Origin: Oscillospiraceae bacterium
Lineage (GTDB): Bacteria; Bacillota; Clostridia; Oscillospirales; Oscillospiraceae
Length of the DNA: 49,643 bases
Reading direction: 5' to 3'
Assembly (NCBI GenBank): GCA_022800755.1
Contig: JAAWQX010000015.1
Location: forward strand, 1 to 49,643
Shown: positions 23,310 through 30,714 of the stretch, in pieces
Numbering within the stretch: position 1 is the stretch's first letter
How the letters are laid out: the number at the start of each line of letters is the position of its first letter
Program-made: the position numbers and the translations under genes
Notes under the pieces: model-generated
What the model saw: only the letters and a program-made list of their open reading frames with translations
Databases searched by the model: none
Told to the model about the DNA's origin: nothing

Positions 23310-24739
23310 GCCGCGTCCTCCTCTCTGAGCTTGGTAAACAGCAGATAAATGCCCAAAAATCCCCAGAACAGGAGCATTACCCGGTAATTGTAAAAGGTAT
23401 AGTCGAACATGCTTTGAATGGCGAAACCTGCGATGGCGGCGATGCCGGCGGTCTGGAACATGCGGTGTTCCTTGTTGGTCTCCCGGCTGACCGCGGCGCA
23501 CAGGGTGCGGAAGCCGGAAAACACCGTGATGACCAGCAACGCCACGCCGCAAACGCCCGTATCCGCCATGGTTTGCAGCAGCAGGTTATGGGCGTGGGGG
23601 GCGGAAATAGTGCCCAGGGAATAGGCGGGGTACAGCACATTGAACGCCGCCTGCCCAGGCCCTACGCCGCAGAACCAGTAGTCCTTCAGCATGGCCACGG
23701 TGCCCTGCCAGATATACACCCGGTAGGATGTGGACGTATCCGTCATATCCCCGATGCTCATGAGCCGCTGCATGATGGAATCCGGCAGGACAAACGGTGC
23801 GGCGATGATGGCGAGGACCCCCACCAGCAAAAACCGCCGGTCGTACATCACCATAAAGATCGCGGCGGCGAGACAAATGCCCAGCCAGCAGCCCCGGGAA
23901 AAGGTCATTACCATGCACAGCATCATGATCCCGAAGCACCCGGCCCAGAAAATGCGCTGAACCCAGGTCTTTGCGGAGAACAAAAAGCCCACGCACAGGG
24001 GAATGACCAGCAGGAAATACTCCCCCAGCACATTGGGGTTGCCCAGAGTGGAGTATACCCGGAAGCCCGCGCCGAAGTAATCGCTATCCAGCCAGGCCCC
24101 GTGCCACTGGTTGGGGGCGAAGTACTGGTAAAACCCGTACAGCGCCACCGCCACGCCCATGAGCACCAGCAAAGCGGACAGGGTCTTGAGCTGCTTATAA
24201 GACCCCACGCTGTTGGTCAGTGCGATGAAAAACAACGCAAACGCACAGAACATGGCCGATATGGGCAGGCTCGCCCCCGGGGTCACGGAGGTAAACGCCG
24301 CGAACACGTACACGAAGGCGAAGCAGTACACGAACTTATTCACCGGGAAGTAGACCAGTTCCTGTTCCCGGTTGCACCCAAAGGTCAGCACCAGGGAGCA
24401 AAATGCCACCAGCACCAGTGCCAGTACCGCCATCGTGGGCAGCACCGGAGCCAAAAGCACCGCCAGTCCCGACCAGATGACCGGCTTACGGAACATGCTG
24501 TGGGTAGTCACCTTGTCCAGCCGCAGCAGGTGGAACAGCTTGAACAGCAGCCCCTGAACGCCCCGGAACAGCCGGTAAAAAAGACTGTTCCCGCTCCGGG
24601 CCTGTCCATCCGGCTGATGCAAAAACCAGTGGATGACAGGGCTTTGCTTCCACTGCCGGGAAAACCATCCGGCGATGGAGGCGATGATATGATAGATCAG
24701 GCTTTTTTGAATGCTGCCGAGGATCACGCCATAGTTCAT
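23306..24739 (-). CDS. O-antigen ligase/polymerase-like membrane protein
   Basis: A 477-residue polytopic protein with about a dozen membrane helices and a large external loop in the C-terminal half containing PGQAAFNVLYP and PHAHNLLLQTMADTGV. The H.H.N segment before a late helix is typical of the WaaL/Wzy O-antigen ligase family. In Gram-positives such proteins polymerise or transfer lipid-linked glycans outside the membrane. The start is set by AGGAGG eight bases before ATG 24739. It is the first gene of the surface-glycan operon, with its own promoter and a palindrome over the -10. Confidence 0.88.
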   Translation of the reverse strand: MNYGVILGSIQKSLIYHIIASIAGWFSRQWKQSPVIHWFLHQPDGQARSGNSLFYRLFRGVQGLLFKLFHLLRLDKVTTHSMFRKPVIWSGLAVLLAPVLPTMAVLALVLVAFCSLVLTFGCNREQELVYFPVNKFVYCFAFVYVFAAFTSVTPGASLPISAMFCAFALFFIALTNSVGSYKQLKTLSALLVLMGVAVALYGFYQYFAPNQWHGAWLDSDYFGAGFRVYSTLGNPNVLGEYFLLVIPLCVGFLFSAKTWVQRIFWAGCFGIMMLCMVMTFSRGCWLGICLAAAIFMVMYDRRFLLVGVLAIIAAPFVLPDSIMQRLMSIGDMTDTSTSYRVYIWQGTVAMLKDYWFCGVGPGQAAFNVLYPAYSLGTISAPHAHNLLLQTMADTGVCGVALLVITVFSGFRTLCAAVSRETNKEHRMFQTAGIAAIAGFAIQSMFDYTFYNYRVMLLFWGFLGIYLLFTKLREEDAA

Positions 24740-24759
24740 ACAAGCCCTCCTTTTTCCAT

Positions 24760-24778
24760 ATGATAACCAATTTATCAT
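24760..24778. promoter_or_regulatory. Palindrome overlapping the -10 of the surface-glycan operon
   Basis: ATGATAA, five bases, TTATCAT: a perfect 7-bp inverted repeat that covers the -10 and the start of transcription. It could be an operator. A second short palindrome, GTAAACATTTAC, lies upstream of the -35 at 24814-24825. Confidence 0.4.
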
Positions 24779-24802
24779 ACCAGAAAAGCCGCGGTTTGTA
24801 AA
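24774..24802 (-). promoter_or_regulatory. Promoter of the surface-glycan operon
   Basis: On the minus strand, TTTACA (24797-24802), 17 bases, TATGAT (24774-24779). Confidence 0.65.
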
Positions 24803-24831
24803 TCGTTGGAAATGTAAACATTTACGAAACA

Positions 24832-24854
24832 AGGGCGGGGAAGTTCCCCGCCCT
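24832..24854 (-). terminator. Terminator hairpin after greA
   Basis: AGGGCGGGGA/TCCCCGCCCT arms; the minus-strand tail is only moderately T-rich (TTGTTTCG). Confidence 0.65.
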
Positions 24855-24857
24855 GAT

Positions 24858-25361
24858 TCAGTATTTTGTGATGGGCAGGTCCTCGTCGTCCGTGCCCTTT
24901 TCGATTTTGACAATTTTCGCGTCATAGCCGTAGCGGTCGTTCACCTGGATATGCACGGTGTCGCCCACCTTATGCCCCAGCAGCGCACCGCCCACGGGGG
25001 ATTCCTTGCTGATGAGCCCCTCCAGGGGATTTTGCCGCAGGGTGGTGACGATGCGGAACACGGCTTCCTCGTTTTCGTCTTCCATGAACACGGTGACGGT
25101 GTCGAACAAGCCGATCTCATCCGCGGCGGAATCGGTGCCGATGACCACCGCGGTGGCGATCATGCGTTCCAGATAGCGGATGCGGCTGTCGTTGTGGTTT
25201 TTCTCCCGCTTGGCGGCCTTGTACTCGAAGTTTTCCGACAGGTCCCCGAAGCCCCGGGCGACTTTCACTTCCTCGATCAGCTGCGGGCGCAGGACATTCC
25301 GCCGGTGCTCCAGTTCCTCCTGCATTTTCTGGATATCGATTTTTGTCAGCTCGTCGTGCAT
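24858..25361 (-). CDS. greA: Transcription elongation factor GreA
   Basis: A 167-residue protein with the GreA layout: an N-terminal antiparallel coiled coil with acidic tip residues (about residues 1-80, with GDLSENFEYKAAK) and a C-terminal FKBP-like domain (SPVGGALLGHKVGD). It rescues backtracked RNA polymerase by stimulating transcript cleavage. It is the last gene of a four-gene operon, three bases after the LUD gene, with no strong ribosome site and so probably coupled. Being placed downstream of a sugar kinase and a LUD protein is not a conserved arrangement known to me. Confidence 0.93.
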   Translation of the reverse strand: MHDELTKIDIQKMQEELEHRRNVLRPQLIEEVKVARGFGDLSENFEYKAAKREKNHNDSRIRYLERMIATAVVIGTDSAADEIGLFDTVTVFMEDENEEAVFRIVTTLRQNPLEGLISKESPVGGALLGHKVGDTVHIQVNDRYGYDAKIVKIEKGTDDEDLPITKY

Positions 25362-25364
25362 GGC

Positions 25365-25967
25365 TCAGTATCCCAGCTCCTCGTTAATGATGACTACCTC
25401 GCAGGTCTTTACGCCGGTGAGCTTCCGGTAGAACACGCTCAGACCCCGGCAGATACGCTCCGGGCTGTCGCAGTCGTAGCACTTCATTTCCGCCGACAGC
25501 GCGCAGGGCGTCTTCCGATCCAGCCGTTTGGCGTTCAGGGGTGCGGCGATATTCCGGGCACGCCACAGGGCGCTTTCGTAGTCCGGCGCGATCTTGTTCA
25601 CGCCGATGATGATGTACACGGCCTCCCGGCCATATTCGGCGGCGGCGATGCGGTTGCCCGTGCCGTCGATATTGATGATTTCCCCGGTCTCCGCCACGCC
25701 GTTGGCGCTGCACAGGTACACCTGCGCCCGGGCGGACACGTCATTGGCGTCGGGGGAGGTCTTTTTCCAGTGCCAGGACACCTGGTTGCCCGGGGTCAGC
25801 GCCTCGAACAGGCCCAGTGTCTCAACGGTCTTGCTCCCGCCGATGCCCACGGTCTTGCCCTGGATTTTTTCTGTCAGCGCCTTGACCGCTTCCGCCCCGG
25901 TCTCGTAATAGGACACGTCAAACCCGTGTTTTTTCAGATTTTCCGTCAGTTTCTCGATGTTTGGCAT
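25365..25967 (-). CDS. LUD-domain (LutC-like) protein
   Basis: A 200-residue single-domain protein of the lactate-utilisation LUD family (VGIGGSKTVETLGLF near residue 40, then EYGREAVYIIIGVNKI). It ends with a cysteine-containing region (CYDCDSPERICRG) that could hold an Fe-S cluster. Family members include LutC, but stand-alone LUD proteins in Clostridia have no established function. ATG 25967 has AGGAGG at ideal distance. It is third in the pfkB operon, 12 bases after DUF4241. Confidence 0.85.
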   Translation of the reverse strand: MPNIEKLTENLKKHGFDVSYYETGAEAVKALTEKIQGKTVGIGGSKTVETLGLFEALTPGNQVSWHWKKTSPDANDVSARAQVYLCSANGVAETGEIINIDGTGNRIAAAEYGREAVYIIIGVNKIAPDYESALWRARNIAAPLNAKRLDRKTPCALSAEMKCYDCDSPERICRGLSVFYRKLTGVKTCEVVIINEELGY

Positions 25968-25979
25968 GATGATTCCTCC

Positions 25980-26714
25980 TTATTCAAATAGTTCAGGGTA
26001 CGCCAGCGGCAAAACCAATTCCGTCAGCCGGTTTTCCTGGTCGAAGCCCCAATAGCTGTTATAAATGCCGGAACCCAGCCCCACGCTGAAAATGGGGACC
26101 TGATCGTCCGTGCCAGGAATGGTCCACATGGCGAAGCCGGACGCTTCCACCAGGGGCAGCAACTCGTCATGGATGAGGTCCTGCCCGGGATGGGTGTCGT
26201 AGTAGCGGTTCAGATAGGCGGCGAAGGGCAGCTCCGTCACCTCGTCCACGCAGCACACCACGCCGGTCTCAACGCTCACGCCGGGGTAGACCATAGGGTC
26301 GTCGGCCTGCCATGCCTTCATGCCCAGGGGCATGGCAATCTCATGGCGCACGGTGAGGGCGTCGGAAAACTTGATCTTCACGCCGCTGATGACCCGCCCG
26401 GTCATTTTCGTATTCAGCACCGCGGCGAATACGGGATATTTCCCCGGCGTGACAGCGCGCTCCGTGGGGTTTGCCATATTGGACCCCAAATAGCACGGGT
26501 CGCACAGCAGCGGCCGCTGTCCGGCCAGGTCCATGTCGCCCACTTTCACCAGCTTGGTCTTTTTTGTCTCCACGAACAGCCCGCTGAGCACGCCCGGTTC
26601 CACCCGCAGCTTCTGGCAGCGGTTGAGATTCTGCTGCCGGGCGCTGATAAAATTGCGCCGCAGGGCCTCCTCGTCAGCGCCGTTCTTTTTCCTGAATCTG
26701 TCAAAAATACTCAT
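25980..26714 (-). CDS. DUF4241-domain protein
   Basis: A 244-residue soluble protein with the DUF4241 pattern: GDMDLAGQRPLLCDPCYL near residue 80, VTPGKYPVFAAVL, and a C-terminal GIYNSYWGFD. The function of the family is not known, and no signal peptide or membrane helix is seen. ATG 26714 overlaps the stop codon of the kinase gene (ATGA) and follows GGAGG. The frame is open upstream to 26930, but that part is an overlap inside the kinase gene and is rejected. Confidence 0.8.
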   Translation of the reverse strand: MSIFDRFRKKNGADEEALRRNFISARQQNLNRCQKLRVEPGVLSGLFVETKKTKLVKVGDMDLAGQRPLLCDPCYLGSNMANPTERAVTPGKYPVFAAVLNTKMTGRVISGVKIKFSDALTVRHEIAMPLGMKAWQADDPMVYPGVSVETGVVCCVDEVTELPFAAYLNRYYDTHPGQDLIHDELLPLVEASGFAMWTIPGTDDQVPIFSVGLGSGIYNSYWGFDQENRLTELVLPLAYPELFE

Positions 26715-27598
26715 AGCAATTCCTCCAATGTTCGCAGGATGTCCGCGCCATGCCGGGCTACGACCGCGGCGGCCGCCCGGTTCGCCATTCCCAGGGCCGC
26801 GTCCAGCGCCATGCCCTGATACAAACAGCCCAGCAGCATCCCCGCGTGGGTATCGCCCGCGCCGATGGTATCCGCCACCGCCGCCGGGACCGCCGGGACC
26901 CGCAGCACGTCCCCGTCCGCCGTACGGCACAGGCAGCCGTTGCCGCCCAGGGTGATGACCACGGTATTCCCGGTACGGCCCGCCAGCCGGTTTGCAGCGT
27001 CGTCCGGCGTATCCGTCCCGGACAAAATCAACGCTTCATCCGCACTCAGATGCAGTATCGGCCCCAGAGCCAGAATCCGGTCCTGCCGGGCTTTGTCCAG
27101 CAGCACGCCTTGGGGACCCGGCGCGTAAAACACCGCCGTTTCCCGGTGCGATTCCAGCCAGTTCAGCATGTCCGCCCCGGTAGGCTCCTGCAATTCCATG
27201 CCGCACACATACGCCATGGTGAACCGCCCGGGCAAGGCATCGAGCATCTCCCGGGTGACCCGGTATTCCGCGCCCCGCACGGACAAAAAGGTCCGCTCGC
27301 CGCCGGATTCCACCAGACAGTAGCAGCAGCCGTTGTCCCGGTCCGCCCGCTTGGGGACGGGCAGCCCCCAGCGGGAAAATTCCCCGGCGACCAAATCGCC
27401 GTAAGCCCCCGTCCCCACCGGGGAGAGGAACACCGGCGCCGCCCCGGACAGCCGCGCCGCCCGGTACACGTTCCAGCCGCACCCGCCGATGGAAAAGGTC
27501 TGGCTGAACGACTGGATATCCTCGCCGGTTTTGGGCAGGCGGTCAATGGGGATAATAACGTCCACGCAGGTGGATCCGATAATGAGCAAATCGTCCAT
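26711..27598 (-). CDS. PfkB-family carbohydrate or nucleoside kinase
   Basis: This 295-residue ribokinase-type enzyme has an N-terminal substrate region (GSTCVDVIIPIDRLPKTGED) with the glycine pair in SIGGCGWNV, and the C-terminal catalytic motif DTIGAGDTHAG with the base aspartate. It phosphorylates a sugar or nucleoside with ATP in the cytoplasm; the exact substrate is not readable. ATG 27598 lies seven bases after GGAG. It is the first gene of a four-gene operon (kinase, DUF4241, LUD, greA) with its own sigma-A promoter. Confidence 0.9.
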   Translation of the reverse strand: MDDLLIIGSTCVDVIIPIDRLPKTGEDIQSFSQTFSIGGCGWNVYRAARLSGAAPVFLSPVGTGAYGDLVAGEFSRWGLPVPKRADRDNGCCYCLVESGGERTFLSVRGAEYRVTREMLDALPGRFTMAYVCGMELQEPTGADMLNWLESHRETAVFYAPGPQGVLLDKARQDRILALGPILHLSADEALILSGTDTPDDAANRLAGRTGNTVVITLGGNGCLCRTADGDVLRVPAVPAAVADTIGAGDTHAGMLLGCLYQGMALDAALGMANRAAAAVVARHGADILRTLEELL

Positions 27599-27625
27599 AA
27601 CGCGCTCCAATGAGTTGATAGTGGT

Positions 27626-27654
27626 ATTATACCCTGTTTTTCCCAAGGAAACAA
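27626..27654 (-). promoter_or_regulatory. Promoter of the pfkB operon
   Basis: On the minus strand, TTGTTT (27649-27654), 17 bases, TATAAT (27626-27631). Confidence 0.65.
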
Positions 27655-27674
27655 GAAAGAATTACGCCTTCCGC

Positions 27675-27711
27675 TTGACATACCTCGCAATTCTATGTAT
27701 AATATACATAG
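27675..27711 (+). promoter_or_regulatory. Consensus sigma-A promoter overlapped by a PadR-like operator
   Basis: TTGACA (27675-27680), 17 bases, TATAAT (27698-27703) is a perfect consensus. The -10 is inside the inverted repeat CTATGTAT-AAT-ATACATAG (27693-27711), with ATGT/ACAT half-sites of the kind bound by PadR proteins. The last gene of the operon encodes a PadR regulator, so autorepression is the natural reading. Confidence 0.75.
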
Positions 27712-27741
27712 AGAAACAAGGTATCCGGGGGAGGTGGCCGC

Positions 27742-28527
27742 ATGACACGGGAGGAATACTGGCAGGCGGTATCCGCGGAACTGAAAAACCTGTTAGACGG
27801 CGAAAAGAAAAGTGTCCGCCGGGAGCTGGACGGACACATAGAAGACTGCATGGAGGCCCTGTCCGCCCGGGACTACACGCCCCAGGAAGCGGAAGCCCGC
27901 GCGGTGGCGGTCATGGGCGACCCGGCGGAAACGGGCAGGGCGATCAACGCGCAGTACTCGATGTTCTGGCTGTATTTCGGCTGGATCGCGGCGGTGCTGG
28001 CGGCGTTTGTGGCCTATTACTGCATCTGTTGCGGGATCACTGCCATCGGCGGGATAGGTTCACGAAGCGACGAAGCATTCCACGCACATTATGCGGACTA
28101 TTATGATTACAACACAAGTGCGTACCCGGAAACCTTTTACCCCGTAGACATGGAAATGCAGATCGGAAACGAAGTTATCACCTGCAAGGAAGCGGGGCTT
28201 TTCTGGCAGGACACGGAGCATTACTATGAAGAGGGCTGGGCGGTGGTGCTGCGGTTCATGCAGTATGACCGGCGCCCATGGGCCTATACCAACCAGTATT
28301 TGAATCAGAACATGGAATTTCGCTCCGGGCGGTATACGCCGGAGAACCACAAGAATGCGTTAAATTTCGCATTCATTACCAATTCCTATCGCAACAGTTG
28401 GGTGATCTATTTCCATGTATATGTGCCGGTGGAACCGGGAGAACCGTACGTCCACGTCAGCTGTGATCACCTGGGACAGCACGGAGAACTGGACGTCCCG
28501 CTGGAGTGGGAGGGGGTGCTGGAATGA
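27742..28527 (+). CDS. HAAS-domain membrane protein with extracytoplasmic region
   Basis: A 261-residue protein with an N-terminal HAAS/DUF1700-like helical domain (about residues 1-65; EEYWQAVSAEL, then EAEARAVAVMGDP). A membrane helix follows (about residues 74-98), then a 160-residue external region with no recognised family. HAAS proteins are typically encoded with PadR regulators and are thought to sense or modulate membrane stress; that linkage holds here. ATG 27742 follows GGGGGAGG. The next gene overlaps by four bases. Confidence 0.8.
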   Translation: MTREEYWQAVSAELKNLLDGEKKSVRRELDGHIEDCMEALSARDYTPQEAEARAVAVMGDPAETGRAINAQYSMFWLYFGWIAAVLAAFVAYYCICCGITAIGGIGSRSDEAFHAHYADYYDYNTSAYPETFYPVDMEMQIGNEVITCKEAGLFWQDTEHYYEEGWAVVLRFMQYDRRPWAYTNQYLNQNMEFRSGRYTPENHKNALNFAFITNSYRNSWVIYFHVYVPVEPGEPYVHVSCDHLGQHGELDVPLEWEGVLE

Positions 28528-29171
28528 AAAAGCGAAAACCGACCCGAAAGCGAAAAGCCCTGCGGAATTGTATCATTTTGCTGGTTCTGCTTGTGATTGC
28601 CAACCAAACCTTTCTTTACCTGTTCCCGTGGCAGGTGCGTCAACGGTCTCAGAACCTCTACGAAACCGGGGAGACCCACGTGATCTGGCAAGAGCTGAAG
28701 ATGGAAAACCGGCATTTGAACTACTTCGCTGTCAGCGAGAACGAAAACGCGGTATTGTTCACCCACACGTGGCTGACATTGGAAGGCTGGGTCGGCGGCA
28801 GCGCCCTGCTGGACTGCACGGCTGACCCTGGCCCGTGGCATGTCATGGAAAACGGCTGGGAATTAGACGACGGGCAATACCGGTACATCCTGTTTGGCAG
28901 GATCGACGACCCGGCGGCGCAGACCGTGACGGCCCTGGTGGGATTCACGGAACGAATCGACGACCCATATCACTGGGCCCCCGCAGACGGCGCGAAGACC
29001 CTCACCGCCGGTCGGGGGGAATGGCTTACCCAAAATGGGCGGAAGTATGTACTTTTGCAAACGGAATTGCCCATGCCGGGCTCCTGGGACAGGGTCGGCA
29101 CGATGTCCAGGGTAACACTATTTGACAAAGACGGCCGGATCATAGACACCGTTTACGACCCCTACGGCTGA
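28524..29171 (+). CDS. Membrane-anchored protein of unknown function
   Basis: A 215-residue protein with a highly basic N terminus (about ten Lys/Arg in the first 16 residues), one membrane helix (about residues 18-38) and an external domain of about 175 residues rich in Trp, Gly and Asp. I recognise no family. It is translated through an ATGA overlap with the HAAS gene and sits directly before padR, so it probably works with the HAAS protein in the same membrane-sensing unit. Confidence 0.75.
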   Translation: MKKRKPTRKRKALRNCIILLVLLVIANQTFLYLFPWQVRQRSQNLYETGETHVIWQELKMENRHLNYFAVSENENAVLFTHTWLTLEGWVGGSALLDCTADPGPWHVMENGWELDDGQYRYILFGRIDDPAAQTVTALVGFTERIDDPYHWAPADGAKTLTAGRGEWLTQNGRKYVLLQTELPMPGSWDRVGTMSRVTLFDKDGRIIDTVYDPYG

Positions 29172-29184
29172 AAAGGAGGCATCC

Positions 29185-29520
29185 ATGAAAAAGAAAACCA
29201 TCGACCACACGCAGCTTTTACTGCTGACCCTGCTCAGCGGCGGGGATATGTACGGCTATCAAATGATTACAGAGCTGTCCCGCCGGTCGGACCGGACCTT
29301 TGAAATGAAAGAGGGGACCTTGTACCCGGTCCTGCACGCCCTGGAGCGGGAGGGCTATGTAAAAGCCTACGAACAGGAAGCGCCCTCAGGCCGGAAGCGG
29401 AAATACTACCACCTGACCCGCAAGGGCCAGGGCCTGCTCAAAACGGAGACGGAAGCGTGGGAGCGTTACGCGGATGGCATCAACACGGTACTGCGCTCGG
29501 CCCAGCCGAACCGGGCATAA
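29185..29520 (+). CDS. PadR-family transcriptional regulator
   Basis: A 111-residue winged-helix protein with the PadR signature (LLLLTLLSGGDMYGYQMI, KEGTLYPVLHALEREGYV, GRKRKYYHLT) and a short C-terminal dimerisation helix, the size of the compact PadR-s2 class. It has an excellent AGGAGG site. It is last in its operon, whereas PadR often precedes its HAAS partner. The probable target is the palindrome at 27693-27711 in its own operon promoter. Confidence 0.93.
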   Translation: MKKKTIDHTQLLLLTLLSGGDMYGYQMITELSRRSDRTFEMKEGTLYPVLHALEREGYVKAYEQEAPSGRKRKYYHLTRKGQGLLKTETEAWERYADGINTVLRSAQPNRA

Positions 29521-29552
29521 AAAAACCGGACACCATAGGGTGTCCGGTTTTT
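29521..29552. terminator. Bidirectional intrinsic terminator
   Basis: A perfect stem (five A plus CCGGACACC and complement) with an ATA loop and T runs on both strands, between converging genes. Confidence 0.92.
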
Positions 29553-29565
29553 GCGTTGTTCGGAT

Positions 29566-30687
29566 TTACTGCCCGTCCAGTTCCTTGACCTGAAGCATCA
29601 CCAACGCCTGGGTAGCGCCCCGATGCCCCTTTTCATTGGCGGCCCGGTACCATTGCCGGGCTTGGGCGAGGTCGACGGCAACGCCCTGCCCCTCCTCATA
29701 CATCTGCCCCAGCCGGAACATAGCGTCCACATGGCCTTGCTCTGCCGCGGCGGTGAACCATTTCACGGCTTTTTCGAGGTCCTGTTCCACGCCGATGCCG
29801 TTGGCGCACATATCCGCGTAAGCGTACCGCGCGTCAGCGTGGTGCCGCCGTGCGGCGCGATAGAAAAAGTCTGCGGCTTTGGGAAGGTCCTGATCCACGC
29901 CCATGCCTTCGGTATAGAACACGCCCAGGTTGAACAGCGCCTCTGCGTTGCCCAGGTCCGCGGCCATTTGCAGCCATTTGGCAGCTTCTACGCAATCATT
30001 TTTCGCGTAGTAGTATCCGCCCACGGCGAGCTGCGCCTGCACATGGCCCAGCTTCGCGGCGATTTTGAAATACTCAATAGCGGTCTCGTTGCTTTGCTGC
30101 ACGCCGTCGCCGTTTTTGTAAGCGAGTCCCTTGGCGAAAGCCTCGTCAGCGCTGCGCTCGTCGTCGTCCCGGAAGTCGTTGGGGTCGGGATGCTCAACAG
30201 CGGGTTCCGGTTGGGGCGCGGGTGCAGCGGTCTGTACCGGTGCGGCGCTCCCAGTGGAGCCGAAACCGCCCTCGCCCCGCTGGGTATCGCTCAGATCGTC
30301 CACGGGGGTGAACAGCGGCACGCCGTAGGGCATGAACAGCATCTGCGCGATACGTTCGCCCGGTTCCACGGTCTGCTGGACTTTCCCGTGGTTGAGCAGG
30401 CTGACAAAAATCTCCCCCCGGTAATCCGGGTCGATGACGGCGACCTTATTGCTGGGGGCCAGTCCGCGCTTGGACGCCATGCCGGAGCGGGCAAAGATCA
30501 GCCCCGCCACGCCCAGTGGAATTTCCATGGCCAGCCCCGTGGGAATGAGCACCGTCTCCCCGGGGTAGATGGTCACAGGCGCGGCGATGCAGGCGCACAG
30601 GTCAAAGCCCGCGGCTCCGGGAGTACCCTGGGTGGGAATGACGGCACTGGGGTTCGTTCTTTTGATGTTGATGTTAAAATCCGGCAT
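29566..30687 (-). CDS. dUTPase fused to Sel1-repeat domain
   Basis: A 373-residue two-part protein. Residues 1-146 form a trimeric-type dUTPase with all five motifs: PGAAGFDL (23-30), ARSGMASKRGL (66-76), AVIDPDYRGE (83-92, Asp86 as the likely catalytic residue), EPGERIAQMLF (108-118) and the glycine-rich RGEGGFGSTG (137-146). The domain should therefore convert dUTP to dUMP and pyrophosphate, keeping uracil out of DNA. A Pro/Ala-rich linker (about 148-170) leads to five or six Sel1 repeats (about 180-365). Stand-alone dUTPases end near residue 145-150, so the repeat tail is extra and probably recruits a partner. ATG 30687 follows AGGAGA. I know of no described function for this combination. 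Confidence 0.92.
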   Translation of the reverse strand: MPDFNINIKRTNPSAVIPTQGTPGAAGFDLCACIAAPVTIYPGETVLIPTGLAMEIPLGVAGLIFARSGMASKRGLAPSNKVAVIDPDYRGEIFVSLLNHGKVQQTVEPGERIAQMLFMPYGVPLFTPVDDLSDTQRGEGGFGSTGSAAPVQTAAPAPQPEPAVEHPDPNDFRDDDERSADEAFAKGLAYKNGDGVQQSNETAIEYFKIAAKLGHVQAQLAVGGYYYAKNDCVEAAKWLQMAADLGNAEALFNLGVFYTEGMGVDQDLPKAADFFYRAARRHHADARYAYADMCANGIGVEQDLEKAVKWFTAAAEQGHVDAMFRLGQMYEEGQGVAVDLAQARQWYRAANEKGHRGATQALVMLQVKELDGQ

Positions 30688-30714
30688 AGTGTAGTCTCCT
30701 AAAATTTTTTATTT

